Source: CAG-103 sp963627135 (lineage in GTDB: Bacteria; Bacillota; Clostridia; Oscillospirales; Oscillospiraceae). From it: 64,000 nt of DNA. The position numbers and the translations under genes were made by a program. Numbering within the stretch: the first letter of the stretch is position 1; the number at the start of each line of letters is the position of its first letter. The DNA lies in the NCBI GenBank assembly GCA_963627135.1, contig CAVFZY010000027.1, positions 1 to 64,000 of the forward strand, written 5' to 3'. Below, one piece after another: positions 50,470 through 59,760 of the stretch. The notes beneath the pieces are model-generated. The model was not told the origin of the DNA. It searched no databases and saw only the letters and a list, made by a program, of their open reading frames with translations.

Positions 50470-50739
50470 TCAGAGATTTTCCAGTCCGCTGGCCTTGCTG
50501 CGTTTATATAATGTTGCGGTATTGAGCTGGGAGAGATAACAGGTCTGTCCACTGCCGAGCGAGCAGAGCACGAACGACTTCGGCAGCTCGGTCCCGGCGG
50601 CGTTTTCCACCTGACCGGCCTGTTCCAATTTTTCCAGTGTCTCGCGTGTGCGGTACGACCACGTGGCGGTGTCCATGTCAAAGACGCCGATGACGCTCTT
50701 TTGCAGCGCGATGACCTGATTGCCGAGGTGCAGATACAT
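50470..50739 (-). CDS. remB: Extracellular matrix regulator RemB (DUF370 family)
   Basis: The 89-residue protein starts 'MYLHLGNQVIALQKSVIGVFD' and matches the RemB/YaaB group of DUF370 proteins. These are small regulators tied to biofilm-matrix genes in Bacillus. The position between recF and gyrB is the same as in Bacillus subtilis. The start codon overlaps the recF stop by one base. Confidence 0.88.
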   Translation of the reverse strand: MYLHLGNQVIALQKSVIGVFDMDTATWSYRTRETLEKLEQAGQVENAAGTELPKSFVLCSLGSGQTCYLSQLNTATLYKRSKASGLENL

Positions 50740-51839
50740 CAGCGGATCACCCCGTTTTCGACCGTGAGCACGCGGCCGCCGGTGCGCTCGGCAATGCGCG
50801 CGTCCTCGCAGCAGGTAATGAGTGTTTGCCCGCCGCCGATGCGGTTGAGCACGAAAGCCTGCCGCTGCGCGTCGAGCTCCGAGAGCACGTCGTCGAGCAT
50901 GAGCACAGGATATTCGTCAAACTCGTCGTGGAAGATCTCCCGCTCGGCGAGCTTGAGCGACAGCGCCGCCGTGCGCGTCTGCCCCTGCGAGGCGAACGCG
51001 CGCGCACTCTGGCCGTTGATGTCGATGAGCAGATCGTCCTTGTGCGCGCCGGTGAGACACTGGCCGCTGTCGAGCTCGGCGCGGCGGTGCTGCTCCTGAT
51101 GGTCACACAGGGCATAATAGATTTCTTTTTCCGTGCCGAGCGCATCCGCCACGGTGCTTACCGTGCGATAGGCGAGGGTCAATTTGTCGCGCCCGCCGGA
51201 AAAGTCGGCATGGATGGGCGCAGCCGCGATGTTCAGCCGAGAGGCGTAGGCCGCGCGGTAGCGGATGAGCTTGGCAGAAACCCGGCACATCTGGTCGGAA
51301 AAATCGTCGAGCGTGTCGAGCAGGGATGGCTTTTCGTGCCAGTCACGCAGAATCGCGGACTTCTGGTCATATAACCGGCTGTATTCAACGAGCAGCGCGC
51401 CGTACTTCGGCCGCAGCTGGCTGATAGCCATGTCCATCATGCGGCGGCGGGCGGCCGGCCCGTCGCGGATGATGTTCAGATCATCCGGACAAAAGAGCAC
51501 GGCGGCAAACGTTCCGGTGAGCTCGGCGGCAGTTTTCTTCACGCCGTTTTGCCAGATCTGCTTGCGCTGCCCCTGCCGAAGCACGATGCGCACGGTCTGC
51601 TCCCGCCCGAAGGCGAACACGTCCGCGAGCACCTCCGCGCCCGTGTAGCCGAAGCCGATGAGCTCTTTATCAAACCGCGTGCGAAAGCTCTTCCCGCCCG
51701 TGAGCAGGTAGACCGCCTCGAGCAGATTTGTCTTGCCCTGGGCATTTTCACCGGTGATGACGTTTGTGCCGGGCGAAAACTCCGCCGCAGCAAATTCATA
51801 GTTGCGCCAGCCGTTGAGCGCAATTTTGCGCACGATCAT
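50739..51839 (-). CDS. recF: DNA replication and repair protein RecF
   Basis: This SMC-like ATPase of 366 residues helps load RecA at gaps. The Walker A is GENAQGKTNLLEA (about residue 33), the signature SQGQTRTAALSLKLAE lies near residue 290, and Walker B is PVLMLDDVLSELD near residue 315. The start overlaps the yaaA stop (ATGA). Confidence 0.95.
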   Translation of the reverse strand: MIVRKIALNGWRNYEFAAAEFSPGTNVITGENAQGKTNLLEAVYLLTGGKSFRTRFDKELIGFGYTGAEVLADVFAFGREQTVRIVLRQGQRKQIWQNGVKKTAAELTGTFAAVLFCPDDLNIIRDGPAARRRMMDMAISQLRPKYGALLVEYSRLYDQKSAILRDWHEKPSLLDTLDDFSDQMCRVSAKLIRYRAAYASRLNIAAAPIHADFSGGRDKLTLAYRTVSTVADALGTEKEIYYALCDHQEQHRRAELDSGQCLTGAHKDDLLIDINGQSARAFASQGQTRTAALSLKLAEREIFHDEFDEYPVLMLDDVLSELDAQRQAFVLNRIGGGQTLITCCEDARIAERTGGRVLTVENGVIR

Positions 51840-52051
51840 CGCGCGCGCTGTACGTGCAGCGTGTGCCCGGCGAAGGTCACGGCATCACCCGGGCGGATTT
51901 TCTTGCCGCGCATGGTGCATGTCTCGCCATTGACGGTAACCATGCCGTCGGCAATGACCTGCTTGGCCTCGCCGCCGGTCGCCGTGAGGGCGGCAAACTT
52001 CAGCAGCGCGTCGAGTTTGATGAACTCTGTTTCAATCGTAATATTTTCCAT
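51836..52051 (-). CDS. yaaA: S4 domain protein YaaA
   Basis: The 71-residue S4 RNA-binding domain protein (KLDALLKFAALTATGGEAK, then DGMVTVNGE) lies between dnaN and recF as in most Firmicutes. It is thought to act in ribosome assembly or RNA binding. The ATG at 52051 starts 22 bp after the dnaN stop; no strong ribosome binding site is visible, suggesting coupling. Confidence 0.88.
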   Translation of the reverse strand: MENITIETEFIKLDALLKFAALTATGGEAKQVIADGMVTVNGETCTMRGKKIRPGDAVTFAGHTLHVQRAR

Positions 52052-52073
52052 TTTTCTGTTTTTCAGACCCGGA

Positions 52074-53180
52074 TTACTGCCCGGCGCGCAGGCGCACCGG
52101 CAGGACCATATACACAAAGTTATCACTGCCATCAGCCGGGACGAGGATGCACGGGCTCGAGCCGGTGTTCAGGCAGACGTTGATTTCATCCGCGGGCGCG
52201 GCCTTGAGCGCGTCGGACAGGTAGTGATCGTTGAAACCGATCTCCAGATCACCGCCGTCTCCCTCGCACGGGCAGGAATCGGCCGCCTTGCCGAGCGGCG
52301 TCGTGCAGACAAAGTCGATGGCGTCCTTGCGGAAGGTCAGGCGCAGGGGGGCATTGTTCTTGCTGTCGATGATGAGCGACACGCGCTCGACGACCTCGAG
52401 CAGATCCGTGCGCGCGGTCTTGACCGTGACGCGGAAGGATTCCGGAATCGCTTTTTTATAATTGAGGAAGTCGCCCTCGAGCCGGCGGGACAAAATAACC
52501 GTGTTGCCGACGGTGAAGGAGATGTGCTTGCTACCGACGGATAGGATGACGCGCTCGTCGCTGTCGCCGCACAGGCGCTCAAGATCGCTCAGCGCCGTGC
52601 CGGGCACGATGAAGCTGCAGTCGTCGCCGTAGCCCTCGACCGCTTCGCGCCGCAGCGCCAGACGGTAGCCGTCGACGGAGACCATGGTCAGGACGTTGTT
52701 TTCAATCTCGAAGAGCGTGCCCATGTAGACCGGGCGGCTCTCGTTCGTGCTCACGGCAAAGGAGCACTCGTTGATCATCTTCTTGAGCAGATTCTGCGGG
52801 AGGGACACGCCGTTTTCCGCCTCGACGGTCGGCAGATCCGGGTAATCGTCCGTGCTCAGGCCGACGAGATTGAACGCTGCCTTGCCGCACTTGACGGATA
52901 CGGTGCCATTTTCCGCCTCGACGGTAACGATGCCGTCCGGCATGCGGCGCAGCATCTCACAGAATAGGCGCGCGCCGATGAGCACGCTGCCGGATTCGGG
53001 AATGTCGGCGTCGATGGTGGTGTAGATGGCTTTTTTCAGATCGTAGCCGGTGATGCGCACACTGGCGCCGGCCTCGATGAGCAGACCCTCGAGCGTGGGA
53101 ATCGGGCTCTTGGCGGCTGCGGCGCGGGCTGCGGATGCGGCAGCCTGCTGCAGAACGTATTTGTCACAGGAAAATTTCAT
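52074..53180 (-). CDS. dnaN: DNA polymerase III beta subunit (sliding clamp)
   Basis: The 368-residue clamp has three similar domains and the typical termini: 'MKFSCDKYVLQQAAASA' and a C-terminal 'YMVLPVRLRAGQ', where many clamps end in MP(M/V)R(L/I). It tethers the polymerase to DNA. The origin candidate region separates it from dnaA. Confidence 0.95.
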   Translation of the reverse strand: MKFSCDKYVLQQAAASAARAAAAKSPIPTLEGLLIEAGASVRITGYDLKKAIYTTIDADIPESGSVLIGARLFCEMLRRMPDGIVTVEAENGTVSVKCGKAAFNLVGLSTDDYPDLPTVEAENGVSLPQNLLKKMINECSFAVSTNESRPVYMGTLFEIENNVLTMVSVDGYRLALRREAVEGYGDDCSFIVPGTALSDLERLCGDSDERVILSVGSKHISFTVGNTVILSRRLEGDFLNYKKAIPESFRVTVKTARTDLLEVVERVSLIIDSKNNAPLRLTFRKDAIDFVCTTPLGKAADSCPCEGDGGDLEIGFNDHYLSDALKAAPADEINVCLNTGSSPCILVPADGSDNFVYMVLPVRLRAGQ

Positions 53181-53422
53181 GGGCGGCCTCCTTGATCAGA
53201 ATCGCTGCGTCTATCCGAAAGATAGAAAGCATAAATTTAGTAGTAGTAGTAGAGCTGTTCGTTTGGTGGAAAACCCGCTGAATGCCTTGCGGCGGCGGGA
53301 AAAACCGTGTTGAAAAGATTGTTGGAAAGTTGGTAACTGAAAAAACAGGCAAAAATCGGCAATTTTGTGATCCACAGCTTTCCACACGCTTTCCACGTTA
53401 GAATAACAGCGGAATGTGGAAA
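53181..53422. other. Candidate chromosomal replication origin (oriC) between dnaA and dnaN
   Basis: Five consecutive TAG trinucleotides (53238-53252) match the DnaA-trio element that DnaA uses to melt the origin. About 12 bp on, TGGTGGAAAA (53264-53273) is a reverse DnaA-box-like site. At the dnaA end, three boxes TGATCCACA (53368), CTTTCCACA (53378) and CTTTCCACG (53389) are spaced 10-11 bp apart, and TGTGGAAAT (53415) overlaps the dnaA stop. The arrangement trio-box on the same strand is the expected one. Boxes deviate from TTATCCACA. Confidence 0.75.
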
Positions 53423-54745
53423 TCAGTTCTTGGAGTTGATGTTGCTCGTGATGTCGCGCACGGTGGCGGCGATGTCCGGGTCGGACTTGAGCAGCTCCTC
53501 GACCTTGCGGATGGAGCTGAGCACGGTGGCGTGGTTGCGGCCGCCAAATTCCTCGCCGATCTCCTTGAGTGGGAGATTTGTGAGGTTGCGCATGAGGTAC
53601 ATGGCGATCTGGCGGGCCATGGCGGTCTTTTTGCTGCGGCTCTGCCCGCGCAGGTCGGCGCCGGTGAGCTGGAACGAGCGCGCGGACTCTTCAATGATGA
53701 CGTCCGGCGTGGGGATATAGGTGCCGGTGCGGATGACGTCCTTGATGGCGCGCTTGACGGAATCGACCGTGATCGTATCGTCGAGAATGTCGCGGTAAGC
53801 GGTCAGGCGCTTGACGACGCCTTCGAGCTGGCGGACGTTCGAGGTGATGTTTTCCGCGATGTACTGAATAACGTCCTCGGAGAGAATCATGCCGAACTGA
53901 GCGGCCTTCGTGCGGATGATGGCCGTGCGCGTCTCGAGATCCGGTGGCTGGACGTCCGCGAGCAGACCGCCCTCGAGCCGGGTGCACAGGCGGTCGTCGA
54001 GGCGCTTCATCTCCTTCGGCGGCCGGTCGGAGGTCACAACGATCTGTTTACCGGCCTCATACAGGCAGTTGAAGGTGTGGAAAAATTCCTCCTGCGTGCT
54101 GTCTTTGCCGGCGATGAACTGAATATCGTCCATGAGCAGCAGGTCCGCGTTGCGGTATTTCTGGCGGAAGTTCTCGGCCGTACCGGTGCCGATGGATTTG
54201 ACCATCTGATTGACGAACTCCTCGCCCTTGACGTAGGCGATCTTCGCCGAGGGATTGTTGTGGCGGATGGTCTGGCCGATGGCGAGCAGAAGGTGCGTCT
54301 TGCCGAGGCCAGAGTTGCCGTAGATCAGTAAGGGGTTATACGCCTTGCCGGGGTTCTGCGACACGGCGATGGCTGCCGCGTGGGCGAACTTGTTGCTCGG
54401 GCCGACGATGAAGCGGTCGAACGTATAGCCGTCCATCTCCGGCATCTCCTCGGACGACGGGCGCTTCTCGCGGTATTCGAGCAGCTCATCGTCCCCGGCG
54501 AGCACGACGAGCTCAAACGGACAGGAAAACAGATCATACAGCACGGCGCAGATCGTCTTTTCAAAACGCGACTGGATGATGCTGCGCTTAAAATCCGACG
54601 TGGTGTGCACGATGAGCGTATTATTATTGATCTCAATGGGGGTGCAATCGGAAAACCAGGTATTGATCGCCGTCTGGGTCAGCTCCTGCGAGAGGCTGTC
54701 CATGACGACGGACCAGATATCGGTGAGCGAATTCATGGTGGCCAT
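53423..54745 (-). CDS. dnaA: Chromosomal replication initiator protein DnaA
   Basis: This AAA+ initiator has 440 residues. Domain I starts at the N-terminus (IWSVVMDSLSQELTQTAINT), the Walker A is GNSGLGKTHLL (about residue 143), Walker B is LLMDDIQF, and the C-terminal DNA-binding domain contains the signature 'EEFGGRNHATVLSSIRKVE'. The ATG at 54745 follows AAGGAGCC. It has its own promoter and is divergent from mfd rather than following rpmH. Confidence 0.97.
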   Translation of the reverse strand: MATMNSLTDIWSVVMDSLSQELTQTAINTWFSDCTPIEINNNTLIVHTTSDFKRSIIQSRFEKTICAVLYDLFSCPFELVVLAGDDELLEYREKRPSSEEMPEMDGYTFDRFIVGPSNKFAHAAAIAVSQNPGKAYNPLLIYGNSGLGKTHLLLAIGQTIRHNNPSAKIAYVKGEEFVNQMVKSIGTGTAENFRQKYRNADLLLMDDIQFIAGKDSTQEEFFHTFNCLYEAGKQIVVTSDRPPKEMKRLDDRLCTRLEGGLLADVQPPDLETRTAIIRTKAAQFGMILSEDVIQYIAENITSNVRQLEGVVKRLTAYRDILDDTITVDSVKRAIKDVIRTGTYIPTPDVIIEESARSFQLTGADLRGQSRSKKTAMARQIAMYLMRNLTNLPLKEIGEEFGGRNHATVLSSIRKVEELLKSDPDIAATVRDITSNINSKN

Positions 54746-54802
54746 AGGTTCGGCTCCTTCGATGATTTTTCACTGCGCGGATACGCTGGTATCAGCCCTA
54801 CC

Positions 54803-54831
54803 AGTATAGCAAAAATTCATGATTATTTCAA
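54803..54831 (-). promoter_or_regulatory. Sigma-A promoter of dnaA with an overlapping inverted repeat
   Basis: On the minus strand TTGAAA (54826-54831) and TATACT (54803-54808) are 17 bp apart. CTGGTA (54786-54791) and TACCAG (54799-54804) form an inverted repeat that touches the -10 box and covers the start site, a possible repressor site. Confidence 0.8.
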
Positions 54832-54886
54832 TAAGAATGTTCGGATTTATTATATAAATAGGTGTAGAATCTGCCGTGCAGAGGGT

Positions 54887-54916
54887 TTGCTTTTCCTGTA
54901 CAGGTTGTGGTATGAT
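54887..54916 (+). promoter_or_regulatory. Probable promoter of mfd
   Basis: TTGCTT (54887-54892) and TATGAT (54911-54916) have an 18-bp spacer. The in-frame ATG at 54912 lies inside this -10 box, which argues for a later translation start. Confidence 0.55.
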
Positions 54917-54953
54917 AAAAAAACACGATTTTTTACATAAAGCAGGTGTTGTT

Positions 54954-57900
54954 TTGTTCCTGGTCGCGCAGGCCGGACAATTGTTCGGCGATACGGAAGC
55001 AGCTGCCCTCCCGGCCTTGTTGGAGAGCGGGCGGCTTCCTGCGCGCATTTCGGGCCTGCCGGCGAGCGCACGCGCGCTGCTGGCGGCGTCGATGCACGCG
55101 CAGCTCGATGCGCCGGTGCTGGCCGTGTGTCCGGACGAGGCGGCGGCCGAGCTGTTTCAAAAAGACCTCTCTGCCCTGCTGGGGCAGGACGTGCCGCTGC
55201 TGACGGCGCGCGACTATACGTTTTACACGGTCGAGAGCGTCTCGCGCCAGACGGAGCAAAAGCGCCTGAGCGCGCTTTACGCGCTCGCTGCCGGGACGGC
55301 GCCGGCCGTGGTGTGCACGGTCTCGGGTCTGCTGCAGCGCGCCATGCCGAAGGAAAAACTGCTGCAGGCGGCCTTTGAGATCCGCGACGGCAGCTCCCTG
55401 CCGCCCGAGGATGCCGAGGATGCGCTGCTGCGCTGCGGTTACCTGCGCACGGCGCAGGTGGAGGGACCGGGCCAGTTTTCGCGCCGCGGCGGCATTCTGG
55501 ACTTTTTCTCCCCCGCGTATCCGCAGCCGGTGCGCGTGGAGTTCTGGGGCGACGATGTGGACTCCATGGGCTTTTTTGCCCCCGAGAGCCAGCGGCGCAC
55601 CCAGCCGCTGGAAAGCTGCCGCATTCTGCCGGCGGCGGAGACCCTGCCGCCGCTGTATCCTGGCGGCAGCGCTGCCCTGGGTGAAAAGCTGCAAAAGCTC
55701 TCTGAGCGCGCCGCCGCGAAAAAAGGCAACGACACGGCACGGAAGCTTGCCGAGGCTCTGCGCGCCGACGGGGAAAAGCTCTGCGCCGAGTGCGCGCTCC
55801 CGGCGGCTGACCGGTATATGGGCTTCGTGTATGATACGTTTGCCACAGCGCTGGACTATCTCACGCCGGAGGCTGCTGTGCTGATCGACCAGCCGGCGCG
55901 CTGCGCTGAGCGCGCAAAGGAATACACCGCGCAGCTGCGTGAGGACATCGCCCTGCTCGTGCGCAGCGGCACGATGGCCGCGCGCGCGGAAACTTTTTAC
56001 GAGCCGTTTGCCGATATGATGCGCAGAGTCCAGGCCTGGCCCATCGTGCTGGCCGACGGGCTGCAGCTCGGCCGCAGCCCCATCGAGGCGCGCACGCTCG
56101 TGAGCCTGACGGCAAAGCAGCTGCCATCTTACGGCGGCAGCAGCCAAACCGCGGCGGATGACATTGCGCACTATCAGAATCTCGGCTACCGCGTGGTCGT
56201 GCTGGCGGGCGACATGCGCCGGGCGCGCATTTTGTGCGAGTTTCTCGACGGCCACGGTATCCATGCCGCGGCGGCCGAGCATCCGGACGCGCTGCCGGAG
56301 CCGGGGCAGTGCCTCGTCACGGCGGGCAGCCTCTCGGCCGGCATCGAGTTTCCGTACGCAAGGCTCGCCATCCTCACGGACACGCAGATCGCGGCGTCCG
56401 GCCTGCGGCGTGCAAAGCACAAAAAGCAAACGAACCGCGAGAAGATCAACTCCTATACCGACCTCTCCGTCGGCGACCTCGTCGTGCACGAATACCACGG
56501 CATCGGCCGCTTTGCGGGCATCGTGCAGATGCCGGTCGACGGTGCGGTGAAAGATTATATCAAGATCAGCTACGCCGGGGCGGACACGCTCTATGTCCCG
56601 GCGACGCAGCTCGACCTCGTGAGCAAATACATCGGCGCGGGCGAAGATCATCCCGTGAAGCTATCCAAAATGGGCGGCACGGAGTGGGCGCGCACGAAAA
56701 CGCGCGCCAAGGCGGCGGCGAAAAGCATGGCCAAGGAGCTCACCGCGCTCTACGCCGCGCGCAGCCGCACGAAGGGCCATGCCTTCGCGCCCGACAGCCC
56801 ATGGCAGACGGAGTTTGAAGAGCACTTCGGCTATCCGGAGACGGACGACCAGCTCCGGTGCATCGACGAGATCAAGGCCGACATGGAAAAGCCCGTGCCC
56901 ATGGACCGCCTCCTGTGCGGCGACGTGGGCTACGGCAAGACCGAGGTCGCCCTGCGCGCGGTGATGAAGTGCGTGCTCGACGGGCGACAGGCGGCCATTC
57001 TGGTGCCGACGACCGTGCTCGCCCAGCAGCACTATCAGACGGCTGTGCAGCGGTTTTACGGCTTCCCGGTCGAGATAAGAATGCTCTCGCGCTTTTGCTC
57101 GCAGGGGCAGATCCGCCAGACGCTCGCAGACATGCGCAGCGGCAAGTGCGATCTCGTGATCGGCACACATAAGCTGCTGCAGAAAAATATCGAGTTCAAG
57201 AACCTCGGCCTGCTTATCGTTGACGAGGAGCAGCGCTTCGGCGTGGCGCACAAGGAGCACATCAAGGAGATGAGCCGTGCGGTCGACGTGCTCACGCTCT
57301 CGGCCACGCCCATCCCGCGCACGCTGAACATGGCCCTGTCCGGCATCCGCGATATGTCCACCATCGAGGAGCCGCCGCAGGACCGCATCCCGGTACAAAC
57401 CTTCGTCATGGAGCACGACTGGAACGTGCTGTGCGACGCCATGCGCCGCGAACTGCAGCGCGGCGGGCAGGTGTACTACCTGCACAACCGCATTGAAAAC
57501 ATCGAGCGCACCGCCCTGCGCATCTCGAAAATGCTCGACGGTGCGGTCGTGGACGTGGCGCACGGCCAGATGAATGAGGAGCAGCTCTCGACGGTCATGG
57601 AGCGCATGGCCACGGGCGAGACGCAGATTTTGGTCTGCACGACGATCATCGAGACCGGCATCGACATTCCGAACGTGAACACCCTCATCATCGAGGACGC
57701 CGACCGCATGGGCCTTGCCCAGTTGCACCAGCTGCGCGGGCGCGTGGGCCGCTCGAACCGGCGCGCGAGCGCGTATCTGACGTTCCGGCGCGGGCGCGAG
57801 CTGAGTGAGATCGCCGAAAAGCGCCTGAGTGCCATCCGCGAGTTTGCGGAGTTCAACTCCGGCTTCCGCATCGCCATGCGCGATCTGGAGATCCGCGGCG

Positions 57901-58472
57901 CGGGCAGTCTGCTCGGAGCCGAGCAGTCGGGCCACATGATCGACGTCGGCTATGATATGTACCTCAAGCTGCTCGAGGAGGCCGTGCTCGAAGAGCGCGG
58001 CGAAAAGCCCGAACAGCGCGCCGAGTGCGCGGCCGACCTCGCCGTGTCAGCCAACATTCCGGAGAGCTATGTGCCCAGTCAGGAGCAGCGCATGGATCTC
58101 TACCGCCGCATCGCGCTCGTGCGCACGGAGGCGGAGGCTGACGACCTCATGGACGAAGTGATCGACCGCTTCGGCGACCCGCCGCCGAGCGTGTACACGC
58201 TCGTGCAGGTGGCGCTGCTGCGCAGTGATGCGGGCAAAGTCGGCGTGACGGATATTTCGCAGAAAAACGGCTGTTTGAAGTTCCTGCTGGCGCAGTTCGA
58301 TATGCAGAAGGTATCGGCACTGTACGTCCGGCCGGAGTTCAAGGGCCGCTTGAAGGTGGATGCGGGGGCAAAGCCGGGCGTCATTCTGCGCCTCAAGACC
58401 CGCACCCACGTCATCGAACAGGCAAGAGCGTTTGTTTCCGCATGGGCAGACGCCCAGGAAGACCGCGCATGA
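54954..58472 (+). CDS. mfd: Transcription-repair coupling factor
   Basis: Mfd pushes stalled RNA polymerase off damaged DNA and recruits UvrA. The product is 1172 residues from the TTG at 54954. Parts in order: UvrB-homology region (about 1-330), RNA polymerase interaction domain ('GDLVVHEYHGIGRFAGIVQM', about 505), the RecG-like translocase with Walker A GDVGYGKTEVALRA (about 658) and DEEQRFG box, helicase half with QLRGRVGRSNR, and the C-terminal TRCF domain. The start is uncertain: ATG 54912 sits in the probable promoter, whereas TTG 54954 has AGGTG upstream and gives a family-like N-terminus. Confidence 0.94.
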   Translation: MFLVAQAGQLFGDTEAAALPALLESGRLPARISGLPASARALLAASMHAQLDAPVLAVCPDEAAAELFQKDLSALLGQDVPLLTARDYTFYTVESVSRQTEQKRLSALYALAAGTAPAVVCTVSGLLQRAMPKEKLLQAAFEIRDGSSLPPEDAEDALLRCGYLRTAQVEGPGQFSRRGGILDFFSPAYPQPVRVEFWGDDVDSMGFFAPESQRRTQPLESCRILPAAETLPPLYPGGSAALGEKLQKLSERAAAKKGNDTARKLAEALRADGEKLCAECALPAADRYMGFVYDTFATALDYLTPEAAVLIDQPARCAERAKEYTAQLREDIALLVRSGTMAARAETFYEPFADMMRRVQAWPIVLADGLQLGRSPIEARTLVSLTAKQLPSYGGSSQTAADDIAHYQNLGYRVVVLAGDMRRARILCEFLDGHGIHAAAAEHPDALPEPGQCLVTAGSLSAGIEFPYARLAILTDTQIAASGLRRAKHKKQTNREKINSYTDLSVGDLVVHEYHGIGRFAGIVQMPVDGAVKDYIKISYAGADTLYVPATQLDLVSKYIGAGEDHPVKLSKMGGTEWARTKTRAKAAAKSMAKELTALYAARSRTKGHAFAPDSPWQTEFEEHFGYPETDDQLRCIDEIKADMEKPVPMDRLLCGDVGYGKTEVALRAVMKCVLDGRQAAILVPTTVLAQQHYQTAVQRFYGFPVEIRMLSRFCSQGQIRQTLADMRSGKCDLVIGTHKLLQKNIEFKNLGLLIVDEEQRFGVAHKEHIKEMSRAVDVLTLSATPIPRTLNMALSGIRDMSTIEEPPQDRIPVQTFVMEHDWNVLCDAMRRELQRGGQVYYLHNRIENIERTALRISKMLDGAVVDVAHGQMNEEQLSTVMERMATGETQILVCTTIIETGIDIPNVNTLIIEDADRMGLAQLHQLRGRVGRSNRRASAYLTFRRGRELSEIAEKRLSAIREFAEFNSGFRIAMRDLEIRGAGSLLGAEQSGHMIDVGYDMYLKLLEEAVLEERGEKPEQRAECAADLAVSANIPESYVPSQEQRMDLYRRIALVRTEAEADDLMDEVIDRFGDPPPSVYTLVQVALLRSDAGKVGVTDISQKNGCLKFLLAQFDMQKVSALYVRPEFKGRLKVDAGAKPGVILRLKTRTHVIEQARAFVSAWADAQEDRA

Positions 58473-58509
58473 CACCCATGTGCAACAAAACGAAAGGAAG
58501 CGTTTGCTG

Positions 58510-59694
58510 ATGAAAACCAGAACCATCGCCCTGCTGCTGGCGCTCGTAATGGCCGTCTGCTGCCTGACCGGCTGTACCTCGACCCGCGTGCGCAGCTACA
58601 CCGAAGAGAGCAGTGATACCTCGACCGACAAGTATGCCGCCGCGCTCAATACTTACAAGAGCAATCAGAAGGTCATGACCGTCAACGGCAGCACCGTGTA
58701 CTGGAACGAGTATGCCTATTTCCTGTGCGCCATCATGGCGAATATGGAGCGCTACGGTATGCAGATCACGGACTGGAGCGAGGTCTACGATGAGAGCACG
58801 AACGAGACATACAGCGACATCATGACCAAGAGTATCGTCAACAACATCGCCTGGAACCACCTCATCGAGACCAAGGCGGCGGAAAACGACGTGACATTTG
58901 ACGCGGCGGGCGAGCAGTACGTGCAGGATACGATCGACCAGACCATCCAGAACGTTGTGGGAGACGACGGCACCGAGGCCGAGCTGAACGAAAAGCTTCA
59001 GTCGTACTACATGGATCTGGACCTGTTCAAGTACTTCACCAAGACGCAGTATCTCTATAACGGTCTGGCCAGCAAGCTCTTCGGCGAGAACGGTGCGAAC
59101 ATCTCCGACGAGGACGTGCAGGAATATGCCGAGGCAAACAGCTACATGACGGCAAAGCACATCCTGCTCAAGACGACGGATGACAGCGGCACCGCCCTCT
59201 CGGATGCGGACAAGGCAGCCAAGAAGCAGCAGGCCGAGCAGATCGCAGCACAGCTGCGTGCTGTGACCGACCCCGACAAGCGCGTGGAGCTGTTTGACCA
59301 GCTTATGGAGCAGTACAACGAGGACACCGGCGAGAGCAGCTACCCGCACGGCTACTGCTTCACCTCCGGCAGTATGGTCACGGAGTTTGAGGACGCCTGC
59401 GAGGCGCTCGAACCCTACGAGGTGTCCGGCGTGGTGGAGAGCACGTACGGCTATCACGTCATTCTGCGCATGCCGATCCAGGGTGACGACCTGGTCATGA
59501 GCAGCGACGGCAGCCAGCAGACGCTGCAGATGCTCGTGGCGCAGGAGCAGCTCGGCAGCCTGCTGACGGGCTGGGTGGACGAGGCGGACATCAGCTGGGA
59601 GTCGAAGTTCCGCAGCATCGACTACGCGGCCGTGTTCACGCCGAAGCAGAGCTTCTGGAAGCGGCTGGACGTGTTTGACTGGTTTGAGAAATAA
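58510..59694 (+). CDS. PrsA/SurA-like peptidyl-prolyl isomerase lipoprotein
   Basis: The 394-residue protein has a lipoprotein signal with lipobox LTGC (Cys22), an N-terminal SurA-like helical domain and a parvulin (PpiC) domain at about residues 215-320 ('AKHILLKTTDD', then 'ESTYGYHVILRM'). It should act outside the membrane as a foldase for exported proteins. AAAGGAAGCG precedes the ATG. It starts 37 bp after mfd and is probably cotranscribed; a terminator follows. A C-terminal tail of about 45 residues is hydrophilic. Confidence 0.88.
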   Translation: MKTRTIALLLALVMAVCCLTGCTSTRVRSYTEESSDTSTDKYAAALNTYKSNQKVMTVNGSTVYWNEYAYFLCAIMANMERYGMQITDWSEVYDESTNETYSDIMTKSIVNNIAWNHLIETKAAENDVTFDAAGEQYVQDTIDQTIQNVVGDDGTEAELNEKLQSYYMDLDLFKYFTKTQYLYNGLASKLFGENGANISDEDVQEYAEANSYMTAKHILLKTTDDSGTALSDADKAAKKQQAEQIAAQLRAVTDPDKRVELFDQLMEQYNEDTGESSYPHGYCFTSGSMVTEFEDACEALEPYEVSGVVESTYGYHVILRMPIQGDDLVMSSDGSQQTLQMLVAQEQLGSLLTGWVDEADISWESKFRSIDYAAVFTPKQSFWKRLDVFDWFEK

Positions 59695-59704
59695 CAACAA
59701 AAGG

Positions 59705-59740
59705 AAAAGATCCCGCCATCCGATCGGATGACGGGATCTT
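59705..59740. terminator. Intrinsic terminator between convergent genes
   Basis: AAAGATCCCG-CATCC pairs with GGATG-CGGGATCTTT (one mismatch) across GATC, with T-runs on both sides. Confidence 0.8.
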
Positions 59741-59760
59741 TCTATCGTTTTGTCGTTTTG

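Noticed and set aside
48542..50539. A plus-strand frame of 665 codons opposite gyrB
   Set aside because: Shadow of gyrB on the complementary strand; no recognisable protein features.
54933..56651. A minus-strand frame of 572 codons opposite mfd
   Set aside because: Antisense shadow; the plus-strand Mfd domains are unambiguous.
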